15,496 bases of DNA from CBDUBH01 sp965365345 (GTDB taxonomy: Bacteria; Bacteroidota; Ignavibacteria; Ignavibacteriales; SURF-24), in the NCBI GenBank assembly GCA_965365345.1, contig CBDUBH010000086.1:1-15496 (forward strand). The letters run 5' to 3'. The notes beneath the pieces are model-generated. The model was not told where the DNA came from. It saw only the letters and a list, made by a program, of their open reading frames with translations, and did no database searches. Of the stretch, positions 1 through 7,159 are shown piece by piece. How positions within the stretch are numbered: the stretch's first letter is position 1; each line of letters starts with the position of its first letter. A program made the translations under genes and the position numbers.

Positions 1-212
1 ATGTTGATATTCCGATAATCGGAATTGGCGGAATTATGAATTGGATGGATGCAGCAGAATTTATGATCGCCGGAGCAAGCGCCTTTCAACTTGGCACAAT
101 AAATTTTATTAATCCAAATGTCGGAGTTGAAATTATTGACGGATTAATTGATTATTGCACAAAAATGAAAATTGAAAAAATTTCGGAAGTAACCGGCTCG
201 TATATAATTTAG
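1..212 (+). CDS. pyrD: Dihydroorotate dehydrogenase, C-terminal fragment (5' end outside window)
   Basis: The open frame begins at base 3 and runs 69 codons to a TAG at 210-212. It reads IPIIGIGGIMNWMDAAEFM, then AGASAFQLGTINF and INPNVGVEIIDGL. This is the FMN phosphate-binding end of the TIM barrel in class 1 dihydroorotate dehydrogenases, with the family's GxGGI and GAS-A-Q-GT elements. The enzyme oxidises dihydroorotate to orotate in pyrimidine synthesis. The short hydrophilic C-terminus ending EKISEVTGSYII resembles class 1B enzymes, which pair with the electron-transfer subunit PyrK, but pyrK is not visible here and the subclass is an inference. Only the last quarter of the protein is present because the window starts inside the gene. 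The following gene, folC, is on the same strand 239 bp away. Confidence 0.88.
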   Translation, partial: VDIPIIGIGGIMNWMDAAEFMIAGASAFQLGTINFINPNVGVEIIDGLIDYCTKMKIEKISEVTGSYII

Positions 213-331
213 AATATAGAATTTAGAACGTAAGAATTAAGAAAGTTCTGATTAATCATGATTTTAATCTTACTCAATGATATTACAAAGTTTGGTTGCG
301 ATTTTAATTTCATAAAAGAGTTGAAAAATTT

Positions 332-380
332 ACAAAAAAATATTTTTGTCTTTTCGAACAAAGAGAGAACTTTTTTGTTC
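332..380 (+). repeat. Two small hairpins between pyrD and folC (weak terminator candidate)
   Basis: Two short perfect inverted repeats lie in the 239-bp gap (213-451). Bases 332-338 pair with 343-349 (7 bp, 4-nt loop), and 356-362 pair with 374-380 (7 bp, 11-nt loop). Neither is followed by a convincing T-tract on the plus strand, so a role in ending pyrD transcription is only possible. The rest of the gap is low-complexity AT-rich DNA with no gene that I can see. Confidence 0.25.
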
Positions 381-451
381 AATTTGAAAAAAAACAACAA
401 AATTATTTAAAAAGTGATCATCAAAAAATCAGGTTTTCCCAAAAATCAAAA

Positions 452-1714
452 ATGAATTCTCATCAGGCAATAGAAAAACTTTACTCTCTTCAAAAGTTCG
501 GTATAAAATTAGGATTGCAAAATATCCATGATTTTTTAAGAATTTTAGGCGATCCGCAAAATGAATTTAAATCATTTCATATTGCCGGCACAAACGGTAA
601 GGGAAGCACAGCTTCATTTATTTCGAGTATTTTGATTGAAGAAAATCACAAAACCGGATTATACACTTCTCCGCATTTTGTAAAATTCAACGAAAGGATT
701 AGAATAAACGGAAAAGAAATTTCAGATGATTACATTATAAATTTTGTTGAGGAAAATCAGAATTACATTGATGAAAAAAAACTTACTTTTTTTGAAGTTA
801 CAACCGCTATGGCATTGAAATATTTTGCAGAAAATAAAATTGATTTTGCCGTAATTGAAACTGGTTTGGGCGGAAGACTGGATGCAACAAATATCATAAA
901 TCCTTTGGCTTCGGTAATAACTTCGATTGCTTTGGAACATACTGAAATTTTAGGAAATTCTTTTGAGAAAATTGCTTATGAAAAAGGCGGAATAATTAAA
1001 GAAAATTCAAAAATATTTTTAGGAAAAATTCCTTCGCAGGCTCAAAAGATTTTGCAGGAAATTGCATTTGAAAAAAGATCAGAAATTTACAAGCTGCCTG
1101 ATTTTATTGAAGAAAACAAAAATGAATTAAATTTTAAAAGTGAAGAAATTTCGATCAAAAACATTCAAACCGGCTTAACCGGAAATTATCAAAAATATAA
1201 TGCAGCACTTGCAATATTGACTTTATCAAAAACAATTGTTATCAATAATATAAATAACTGTTCTAAAGGAATTTTAACGGTTAAAGAAAATTCCGGCATT
1301 CAAGGGCGATACGAAATCTATAATCAAAATCCCAAAATAATTTTTGATTCTGCACATAACCCTGAAGGAATTGAAACTTTTCTTTCTTCATTTAAAAATG
1401 AAGCTGTAAATTATACAAATCGCGTTCTTTTATTTGGCGCTATGAAAGATAAACAGATTGATAAAATGCTGTTTGATCTTAAAAAATATTTTAACGAATT
1501 CCATTTTACATCGATTGATAATGAAAGAAGTTTAAGCGAAAATGATTTCAAAGAAATTTCAGAAAGATTACAAATCCGTTATCAATTTGAAAAAGCACCT
1601 TCAAAATTCATTTATGATTTTATTCATCAAAGAAAAGATGAATGTTTAGTAATAATTGGCAGTATGTATGTGTTAGGAAGCATAAAAGAGGAATTGGCAA
1701 AAAAATCAACTTGA
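452..1714 (+). CDS. folC: Folylpolyglutamate synthase / dihydrofolate synthase
   Basis: This 420-residue protein has the usual FolC length. It joins glutamate to folates by ATP-dependent amide bond formation, and in many bacteria the same enzyme also makes dihydrofolate from dihydropteroate. The ATP-binding loop GTNGKGSTA lies at residues 46-54. It is followed by GLYTSPHFVKFNERIRING (the folate/omega-loop region), FFEVTTAMAL, then the Mur-ligase-like stretch ETGLGGRLDATNII. HTEILG and the carbamylated-lysine region EKGGIIK come next. The C-terminal Mur-ligase domain shows IQGRYEI and IIFDSAHNPEGI, then LFGAMKDKQ. The ATG at 452 is preferred because it places the N-terminal helix at the family's normal distance from the P-loop. 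No clear Shine-Dalgarno precedes it, only an A-rich stretch. The gene stands alone between pyrD and rho on the same strand. Confidence 0.95.
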   Translation: MNSHQAIEKLYSLQKFGIKLGLQNIHDFLRILGDPQNEFKSFHIAGTNGKGSTASFISSILIEENHKTGLYTSPHFVKFNERIRINGKEISDDYIINFVEENQNYIDEKKLTFFEVTTAMALKYFAENKIDFAVIETGLGGRLDATNIINPLASVITSIALEHTEILGNSFEKIAYEKGGIIKENSKIFLGKIPSQAQKILQEIAFEKRSEIYKLPDFIEENKNELNFKSEEISIKNIQTGLTGNYQKYNAALAILTLSKTIVINNINNCSKGILTVKENSGIQGRYEIYNQNPKIIFDSAHNPEGIETFLSSFKNEAVNYTNRVLLFGAMKDKQIDKMLFDLKKYFNEFHFTSIDNERSLSENDFKEISERLQIRYQFEKAPSKFIYDFIHQRKDECLVIIGSMYVLGSIKEELAKKST

Positions 1715-1741
1715 CAATTTTATACAATAACACTAATTTTG
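1711..1741 (+). promoter_or_regulatory. Candidate promoter for rho
   Basis: TTGACA at 1711-1716 is followed by a 17-nt spacer and TAATTT at 1734-1739, which fits a sigma70-type promoter. The same bases also read as TTG (1711-1713), a 20-nt spacer and TAATTTTG (1734-1741), which matches the TTG-N19/20-TAnnTTTG pattern described for Bacteroidota. The -35 hexamer overlaps the folC stop codon (1712-1714). Transcription would start near 1748 and leave a leader of about 160 nt before rho. The sequence match is direct; its use as a promoter is inferred. Confidence 0.42.
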
Positions 1742-1907
1742 TGAAGTCCTCTTGTTCCTATCAAAAATTCGTAATGAGTTACCCGTAAAACCCCGATTTA
1801 TAATTCGGTTACTAAAAATTAATTCGGTAGTTGATAAAACAAGAATTTAATTCAATAAATCAAATTTACTTTTTAAATGTTTTAAAATTATTTAGCAGGA
1901 TTCAGAT

Positions 1908-3161
1908 ATGCCGATGGATATTTCCGAATTACAATCTAAAAAGATTGTTGATTTGAACAAAATTGCAAAAGACCTAAAAATTTCAGGTTACAGTGATCTC
2001 AGAAAACAAGAATTGATCTTTAAAATTTTGGAAGCCCAGACAGAAAAAGACGGCTTAACATTTTCCAAAGGCGTTTTGGAAGTTCTTCCCGATGGCTACG
2101 GTTTTTTAAGATCAGCAGATTACAATTACCTTCCTTCACCTGACGATATTTATGTTTCTCCCTCACAAATTAAAAGATTTTTGTTAAGAACAGGAGATCA
2201 CGTAAGCGGACAAGTGAGACCGCCGAAAGAAGGTGAAAGATTTTTTGCTTTGCTGAGAGTTGAAGCCGTTAACGGATTAAATCCAGAGCAAATTAGAGAA
2301 AGAACTTTATTTGATAATTTAACTCCGCTGTATCCTACTAGAAGATTATCTTTGGAATCGGCACCCGGCGAGCACTCAATGAGAATCATGGATCTTCTTT
2401 CGCCAATTGGAAAAGGGCAAAGAGGTTTAATAGTTTCTCCACCAAAAAGCGGTAAAACAATCCTGCTTCAAAAACTTGCTAATTCAATTTCTAGAAATCA
2501 CCCCGAAGTAAAACTTATAATGCTTTTAATTGATGAACGCCCGGAAGAAGTTACGGATATGCAGCGCTCTGTTCAGGCAGAAGTTATAAGTTCAACTTTT
2601 GATGAACCGGCAGAACGTCACGTCCAAGTTGCAAATATGGTTATTGAAAAAGCGAAAAGAATGGTTGAAGCAAAAGAAGATGTTGTGATTTTACTTGATA
2701 GTATTACACGTCTTGCACGCGCGCATAATACCGTAATTCCGCATTCAGGAAAAATTCTTTCCGGCGGTGTTGATGCAAACGCACTACACAAACCAAAAAG
2801 GTTTTTTGGAGCTGCAAGAAACACTGAAGATGGTGGAAGTTTAACAATTATTGCAACCGCTTTGATTGATACCGGAAGCAGAATGGACGAAGTTATCTTT
2901 GAAGAATTCAAAGGAACAGGGAACATGGAACTTGTTCTTAATCGCGATCTTGCCGATAGAAGAATTTATCCTGCGTTAGATGTAAATAAGAGCGGTACTC
3001 GTAAGGAAGAAATGTTGTTTAAAGATGATGAACTTAATAAAGTTTGGATCCTAAGAAAGATCATCAGTGATTTTGATCCGATCGAAGCAATGGAATTCTT
3101 GCTAGACAAAATGAGAGGAACGAGAAATAATAAAGAATTCTTGAATAATATGAACAGCTAA
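1908..3161 (+). CDS. rho: Transcription termination factor Rho
   Basis: This is a 417-residue hexameric RNA helicase that ends transcription by pulling RNA away from RNA polymerase. Its length is the compact E. coli-like form, without a long insertion. Residues 1-50 are the helical Rho N-terminal domain (MDISELQSKKIVDLNKIAKD). Residues 51-125 form the primary RNA-binding OB fold, including GVLEVLPDGYGFLRS. The ATPase core carries a Walker A PPKSGKT with the catalytic lysine at 183, Walker B VVILLDSITRLARAH with Asp264, the Q-loop LSGGVDANALHKPKRFFGAARN region (about 285-305), and the R-loop GTGNMEL. All are near-identical to E. coli Rho. The ATG at 1908 follows AGCAGGA, a fair ribosome site; a second in-frame ATG two codons on is less well placed. 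The roughly 160-nt leader and a terminator at 3190 make this a single-gene unit. Confidence 0.97.
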   Translation: MPMDISELQSKKIVDLNKIAKDLKISGYSDLRKQELIFKILEAQTEKDGLTFSKGVLEVLPDGYGFLRSADYNYLPSPDDIYVSPSQIKRFLLRTGDHVSGQVRPPKEGERFFALLRVEAVNGLNPEQIRERTLFDNLTPLYPTRRLSLESAPGEHSMRIMDLLSPIGKGQRGLIVSPPKSGKTILLQKLANSISRNHPEVKLIMLLIDERPEEVTDMQRSVQAEVISSTFDEPAERHVQVANMVIEKAKRMVEAKEDVVILLDSITRLARAHNTVIPHSGKILSGGVDANALHKPKRFFGAARNTEDGGSLTIIATALIDTGSRMDEVIFEEFKGTGNMELVLNRDLADRRIYPALDVNKSGTRKEEMLFKDDELNKVWILRKIISDFDPIEAMEFLLDKMRGTRNNKEFLNNMNS

Positions 3162-3189
3162 AATTTAAGTCAATCAAAATAAATTTTAC

Positions 3190-3246
3190 AAAAAAGATTG
3201 TTTATTGATAATTGATTTTATCTTAAGCAGTCTTTTTTTATTTTAA
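3190..3246 (+). terminator. Rho-independent terminator after rho
   Basis: AAAAAGATTG at 3191-3200 pairs with CAGTCTTTTT at 3228-3237 (10 bp including one G-T wobble). It is followed by a T-rich run to about 3243. The loop is long (27 nt), so it is a moderate rather than strong terminator. It lies 29 nt after the rho stop codon. Confidence 0.55.
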
Positions 3247-3365
3247 ACGGAATGAATTTTATGTTAAATCAAAAATTTTCGTGATGAATTTGAAACTTTT
3301 TTGATCTTAATTAAATAACTTATTTTATCTAACAGATTTTAAATTGATCGTTTAATTCTAAAATT

Positions 3366-4367
3366 ATGAAAAAAATTGTTTTTACCTGCGGCGATCCAAA
3401 TGGAATTGGCCCTGAAATTGTAATAAAAACTTTAAATAAAATTTATAATCCCGAAAAATATAAGATTTATTTTTTATCTCCGGCAAATGTTTTTGAAGAA
3501 ATCATTGAAACTGTTCAGCCGGAATTTGATTATGTAATAAATGCAAATGAAGAAATAAGTAATTCCGACAATACGGCAATTGAAATTTTGGATTTAGGAT
3601 TTACAAATTTACAGATCGGAAAACCGACAAAAGAAAGCGGAAAGGTTAGTTTCAAAGCAATTCAAAAAGCATTTCAATTGGCGGATTTTAAAAAGGCTGA
3701 TGCCGTTGTAACCGCGCCGATTTCAAAATATGCGCTGAATTTAGCCGGAGTAAAATATCCGGGACATACAGAAATGTTTGCCGAATGGAGCAGAGTGGAT
3801 CATCATAATATGATGTTCATTTCACCGAAAATGAAATGCGCTCTACTTACAATTCATACACCAATAAAAAATGTTTCAAAATTAATTACAGCGAAAAGAA
3901 TTTTGGATAGCGTTGAAGTTATTACGGATACTTTATTGACAGATTTCAAAATTAAAAATCCTAAAATTGCTTTGCTTGGGTTAAATCCTCATGCCGGCGA
4001 AAACGGAATGATCGGCGATGAAGAAACCAAAACGATAATTCCGGCAATGGAAAAATCGGAATTTCGTGGAAATTTGTTTGGTCCTTTTGTGCCCGACGCA
4101 TTTTTTGCAAATCATCTTTATAAAAATTATGATTGTACAATCGGAATGTATCATGATCAAATTTTAATTCCTTTTAAAATGATAAGTTTTTCGGTTGGTG
4201 TAAATTACACTGCAGGACTTCCGATTATAAGAACATCTCCTGATCACGGAACGGCCTTCGATATTGCCGGCACAAATTCAGCCGATGAAAAAAGCATGAT
4301 AGAAGCGTTCAAAGTTGCGGTAAAAATTGCAGATAACAGAAAAAACAATGCAAGAAAAAAATCATAA
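3366..4367 (+). CDS. pdxA: 4-hydroxythreonine-4-phosphate dehydrogenase
   Basis: This 333-residue enzyme oxidises 4-phosphohydroxy-L-threonine with NAD in the DXP-dependent route to pyridoxal phosphate. The N-terminus CGDPNGIGPEI is diagnostic of PdxA. Later motifs include VVTAPISKYALNLAGVKYPGHTEMF (substrate-binding His134), LLTIHTP (His164), LNPHAGENGMIGDEE (His209) and MYHDQILIPFK (His263). His164, His209 and His263 match the three divalent-metal ligands of the E. coli enzyme. The C-terminus carries INRTSPDHGTAFDIAG-like sequence (IRTSPDHGTAFDIAG). The gene is the first of three same-strand genes; the next start codon lies inside its last 20 bases, so the two are probably translationally coupled. 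The ATG at 3366 has only weak ribosome-site sequence upstream. Confidence 0.96.
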   Translation: MKKIVFTCGDPNGIGPEIVIKTLNKIYNPEKYKIYFLSPANVFEEIIETVQPEFDYVINANEEISNSDNTAIEILDLGFTNLQIGKPTKESGKVSFKAIQKAFQLADFKKADAVVTAPISKYALNLAGVKYPGHTEMFAEWSRVDHHNMMFISPKMKCALLTIHTPIKNVSKLITAKRILDSVEVITDTLLTDFKIKNPKIALLGLNPHAGENGMIGDEETKTIIPAMEKSEFRGNLFGPFVPDAFFANHLYKNYDCTIGMYHDQILIPFKMISFSVGVNYTAGLPIIRTSPDHGTAFDIAGTNSADEKSMIEAFKVAVKIADNRKNNARKKS

Positions 4368-5088
4368 ACCGTATTCGCAAATAGCGGAAATTTACGCGCA
4401 TTTAATGAACCTAATTGATTATCCACAGTGGGCGTATTATTATTATATTCTTTCAAAAGATTATATCGAAAGCGATGCAAAAGTTTTGGAAATAGCTTCC
4501 GGAAATTGTAAACTCGCAAATTCACTTTTGCATTATTATAAAAATATTACGGCAAGCGATCTTTCTTTTGAAATGCTGAAAAAGTCGGTAAATGAAAATC
4601 TACCCAGGGTTTGCTGCGATATGCGGAATCTTCCTTTCAAACAAAAATTTAATTTGATATTTTCCGCTTTCGATAGTGTAAATTATCTTTTGAGTTTGGA
4701 AGATATTGAAAAATTTTTCCGGCAGGTTTATGAAATCCTTGATGAAAACGGAGTTTTTACTTTCGATTTAAGTCTTGAAAGAAACAGCATAAAAAACATA
4801 AAACTGTTAAACCGAAAGGGAATTTATAAAGGAATTAAATACAAGCAAGAAAGTTTTTATGATCAAAAAGAAAAACTGCATCATAATAATTTTCTGATTA
4901 AATTACCCGATGGAAATTTTGTAAATGAAAATCATGTGCAGAAAATTTACGAAATTGAAGAAATAATTTTTGCTTTGGTGGAAAACGGATTTTATGTTGT
5001 TAATTGCTTTGATGCTTTTTCATCTGATGATATTGATGAAAGATCTGAACGTGCACAAATTGTTGCAAAAAAAATTGTAAAAAAGTAG
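4348..5088 (+). CDS. Class I SAM-dependent methyltransferase, substrate unknown
   Basis: The protein has 246 residues from the ATG at 4348. A TTG seven codons earlier (4327) would lengthen it, but ATG is preferred and still overlaps pdxA by 20 bp. Motif I reads VLEIASGNCKLANSLL (about 46-61), with E-x-A-x-G-N in place of the common GxGxG. The acidic end of strand 2 is ITASDLSFEMLKKS (about 67-80), where Asp71 would hold the ribose of S-adenosylmethionine. CCDMRNLPF and then FNLIFSAFDSVNYLL follow as motifs II-IV. This is the layout of the Methyltransf_11/25-type cytosolic enzymes that act on small molecules, quinones or tRNA. The substrate cannot be told from the sequence. It sits between pdxA and an FtsE-type ATPase, 9 bp before the latter, so it is probably co-transcribed with both. 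Confidence 0.82.
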   Translation: MQEKNHKPYSQIAEIYAHLMNLIDYPQWAYYYYILSKDYIESDAKVLEIASGNCKLANSLLHYYKNITASDLSFEMLKKSVNENLPRVCCDMRNLPFKQKFNLIFSAFDSVNYLLSLEDIEKFFRQVYEILDENGVFTFDLSLERNSIKNIKLLNRKGIYKGIKYKQESFYDQKEKLHHNNFLIKLPDGNFVNENHVQKIYEIEEIIFALVENGFYVVNCFDAFSSDDIDERSERAQIVAKKIVKK

Positions 5089-5097
5089 GAATTTAAA

Positions 5098-5787
5098 ATG
5101 GTAACTTTCAGTAATGTGTCTTTTCAATATCCAAATCAACCGGTTTTTTTAGATCTGAATTTTTCTTTAAATGAAGGCGAATTTACTTTTTTGATTGGAA
5201 AAAGCGGAGCGGGAAAAAGCACTTTTCTACAAATGATATATATGAATTTATTACCGCAAACTGGATTTGTGCAAATTGGTGATTATAATTCAATGACAAT
5301 AAAAAAATCCGAATTACCTTTGCTTAGAAGAAAGATCGGGATTGTTTTTCAGGATTTCAGATTGATGGATGATAGAAATGTTTTTGATAATCTGGCATTT
5401 GTTTTGGAAGTTACCGGGACTCCGAAAAATCAAATTAAAAAGAAAATTTTTGATGCACTTTCTTCAGTGGGGCTTTCGCACAAGCAAAAAAATATGCCCA
5501 AACAATTAAGCGGCGGCGAACAGCAGCGCATCGCAATTGCAAGGGCATTATTAAATGATCCAATGTTAATTCTGGCTGATGAACCAACGGGAAATCTTGA
5601 TCCCGAAACAACCAATGAAATTTTCGAAATACTTAAAAAAATAAATTTGAGAGGCACATCAATTATATGCGCCACTCATAATTACGATCTTGTTAAAAAA
5701 TTCAATGCAAGAATTACAAAATTAGAAAATTACAAAGCATTTAAAGTGGTTGTAAAACAAAAAGATAAACCTACTTATTCACCATAA
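5098..5787 (+). CDS. ftsE: FtsE-type ABC transporter ATP-binding protein
   Basis: This 229-residue single ABC ATPase domain has the FtsE length. It shows Walker A GKSGAGKST (34-42), Q-loop VFQDFRLM (Gln85), signature LSGGEQQR (137-144), Walker B LILADEPTGNLD (Glu162) and the H-loop ATHNYDLV (His194). DFRLM and RKIGIVFQ are typical of FtsE, which with the membrane protein FtsX regulates peptidoglycan hydrolases at division. The cluster LolD/MacB/FtsE is hard to separate by motifs alone, so the exact subfamily is probable rather than certain. No ftsX follows: the next gene is convergent. It is preceded by AGGAATTTAAAATG, an acceptable ribosome site 9 bp after the methyltransferase, and its last 17 bases overlap the 3' end of adk on the opposite strand. 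Confidence 0.8.
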   Translation: MVTFSNVSFQYPNQPVFLDLNFSLNEGEFTFLIGKSGAGKSTFLQMIYMNLLPQTGFVQIGDYNSMTIKKSELPLLRRKIGIVFQDFRLMDDRNVFDNLAFVLEVTGTPKNQIKKKIFDALSSVGLSHKQKNMPKQLSGGEQQRIAIARALLNDPMLILADEPTGNLDPETTNEIFEILKKINLRGTSIICATHNYDLVKKFNARITKLENYKAFKVVVKQKDKPTYSP

Positions 5788-6421
5788 CGTAAGAATAAAC
5801 TATATCGGAAACCTTATCAACACTCATTGTTCCGTCAATCGAAAATAAATTTCCTTGTTTTCTGTAATAATCCAATACCGGTTTTGTAGCTGAATGAAAT
5901 ACATTTAATCTGTTTCTGATCACATCTTCATTATCATCTGCTCTTTTGTAAAGGCTATCAATCGCGCCGCATTTCGGACAAACTTTTTTATTTTCAATTT
6001 GATTTTTGGCAAAAATATTTTGGCAAACTTTACAAGCTCTCCTGTTGGCAAGTCTGTTTACAATAATATCATCATGTACATCAATTTCGATAAAATATTT
6101 TTCATCGGGAGTCATTTCTTCCAGAATTGTATCGAGGAGTTTAGCCTGAACTAAAGTTCTCGGGAATCCATCCAGAATAAATCCGTCTTTACATTCATCA
6201 CAAGTTACGGCCTCCTGAACAATTCCCGCCATAACATCATCGGGCACCAGGTTACCGCTTTCAATAGTTTTTTTTGCTTCAATTCCTAAAGGAGTTTCAT
6301 TTTTAACGGCTTCTCTTAAAATATCTCCCGTTGAAATGTGAGGAATTCCAAATTTCTTTGCGAGAATTTTGGCTTGTGTTCCTTTTCCCACGCCGGGTGC
6401 GCCAAAAAGGATGATTCTCAT
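5771..6421 (-). CDS. adk: Adenylate kinase (zinc-LID type)
   Basis: This 216-residue enzyme interconverts AMP and ATP with two ADP. The P-loop GAPGVGKGTQ is at residues 7-16, and the AMP-binding segment HISTGDILR and GFILDGFPRT are intact. The LID domain (about 122-160) carries four cysteines, Cys130, Cys133, Cys148 and Cys151, as CKVC and CPKC. This is the zinc-binding form known from Gram-positive and some other bacteria, in place of the His/Ser/Asp/Thr hydrogen-bond network of E. coli. RADDNEDVIRNRL follows, with the catalytic arginines. AAAGGACC lies upstream of the ATG as ribosome site. It is 69 bp downstream of tadA on the same strand and probably shares its transcript. Its 3' end overlaps ftsE tail-to-tail. 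Confidence 0.96.
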   Translation of the reverse strand: MRIILFGAPGVGKGTQAKILAKKFGIPHISTGDILREAVKNETPLGIEAKKTIESGNLVPDDVMAGIVQEAVTCDECKDGFILDGFPRTLVQAKLLDTILEEMTPDEKYFIEIDVHDDIIVNRLANRRACKVCQNIFAKNQIENKKVCPKCGAIDSLYKRADDNEDVIRNRLNVFHSATKPVLDYYRKQGNLFSIDGTMSVDKVSDIVYSYVMVNK

Positions 6422-6490
6422 ATTGGTCCTTTATTTTTCTGATTAAATTTTATGTGTTGATAAGAAAACAATTTTCAATAGAAAAAATTT

Positions 6491-6958
6491 TTAATTCTGC
6501 TTGCGGGTTTTTATAAAAAACTCCTTCATCAAACGTGAACTTTCTTCGGCGTAAATCCCCGAAAAAACTTTTACTTTATGATTTAGTTTACCCTCTTCGG
6601 TAATGTTGTAAAGTGATCCGCACGCACCGAATTTCGGTTCGTAATTGGAAAAATAAATCCTGTTTATCCTTGCGGAAACTGCCGCGCCCGCGCACATTAC
6701 GCAAGGTTCAATTGTAACATACAGATCGCATTCATTAAGTCGCCAATCATTAAGATGATTTGCCGCTGCAGTAATTGCTATCATTTCCGCGTGGGCAGTC
6801 GGATCTTTCAATTTTTCAATTTGATTGTAGCCGCGACCTATAATTTTATTTTTATGTACTACAACAGCACCGATAGGAACTTCATTTTCCTCCAACGCTT
6901 TTTCCGCTTCCTGCAAAGCAGCGTACATAAAACGGTATACATTTTCTTCAAAAAGCAT
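6491..6958 (-). CDS. tadA: tRNA-specific adenosine deaminase
   Basis: This 155-residue zinc deaminase converts adenosine 34 of tRNA-Arg(ACG) to inosine so that CGU, CGC and CGA codons can be read. The zinc site is complete: HAE (His56, catalytic Glu58) and EPCVMCAG (Cys86, Cys89). The flanking EVPIGAVVV, NDWRLNECDLYVTIEPC and EPKFGACGS segments match bacterial TadA better than free cytosine or guanine deaminases. The start at 6958 is chosen because the family begins with a short helix before EVPIGAV. The upstream sequence is A/T-rich with no clear Shine-Dalgarno. A 15-bp perfect dyad lies 21 bp before the start. The likely substrate tRNA-Arg(ACG) is encoded in this same window at 12622-12695. 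Confidence 0.94.
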   Translation of the reverse strand: MLFEENVYRFMYAALQEAEKALEENEVPIGAVVVHKNKIIGRGYNQIEKLKDPTAHAEMIAITAAANHLNDWRLNECDLYVTIEPCVMCAGAAVSARINRIYFSNYEPKFGACGSLYNITEEGKLNHKVKVFSGIYAEESSRLMKEFFIKTRKQN

Positions 6959-6978
6959 ATTAAAAAATTAAACAATGA

Positions 6979-6993
6979 AGGATATGATATCCT
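6979..6993. promoter_or_regulatory. Perfect 15-bp dyad upstream of tadA (operator-like)
   Basis: AGGATAT and ATATCCT flank a single central G, giving a 7+1+7 perfect inverted repeat that ends 21 bp before the tadA start codon. Its size and symmetry are like a binding site for a dimeric regulator. It could equally be a chance palindrome in AT-rich DNA. Confidence 0.3.
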
Positions 6994-7107
6994 AATATAA
7001 AAACTATTGTGATAAGAACAAAAATTTTAACTTCTTTTTTTTGATTAATTCTAAAAGAATTTTTTCAAATTTTACTCTTCCTAAATTGAATTGTTAAAAT
7101 TTGATTC

Positions 7108-7159
7108 CCGGTTAAATAAATAAATTTTATTTCAACTTATGCTTAATCAATTTAACCGG
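7108..7159. repeat. 10-bp inverted repeat (CCGGTTAAAT / ATTTAACCGG)
   Basis: Bases 7108-7117 are the exact reverse complement of 7150-7159, with a 32-nt AT-rich interval. The CCGG ends stand out from the surrounding sequence. No T-tract follows, so it is not an obvious terminator. It may be a structured leader or protein site. Confidence 0.4.

Noticed and set aside
2618..2926. 102-codon minus-strand ORF within rho
   Set aside because: It lies antisense to the conserved ATPase core of rho, whose protein sequence explains every base; it has no domain of its own.
4327..4347. Upstream TTG start for the methyltransferase
   Set aside because: The ATG at 4348 gives a normal family length and a short overlap with pdxA; the seven extra residues add no recognisable motif.
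6755..7000. 81-codon plus-strand ORF opposite tadA
   Set aside because: It is antisense to the zinc-site half of tadA and has no ribosome site or recognisable fold.
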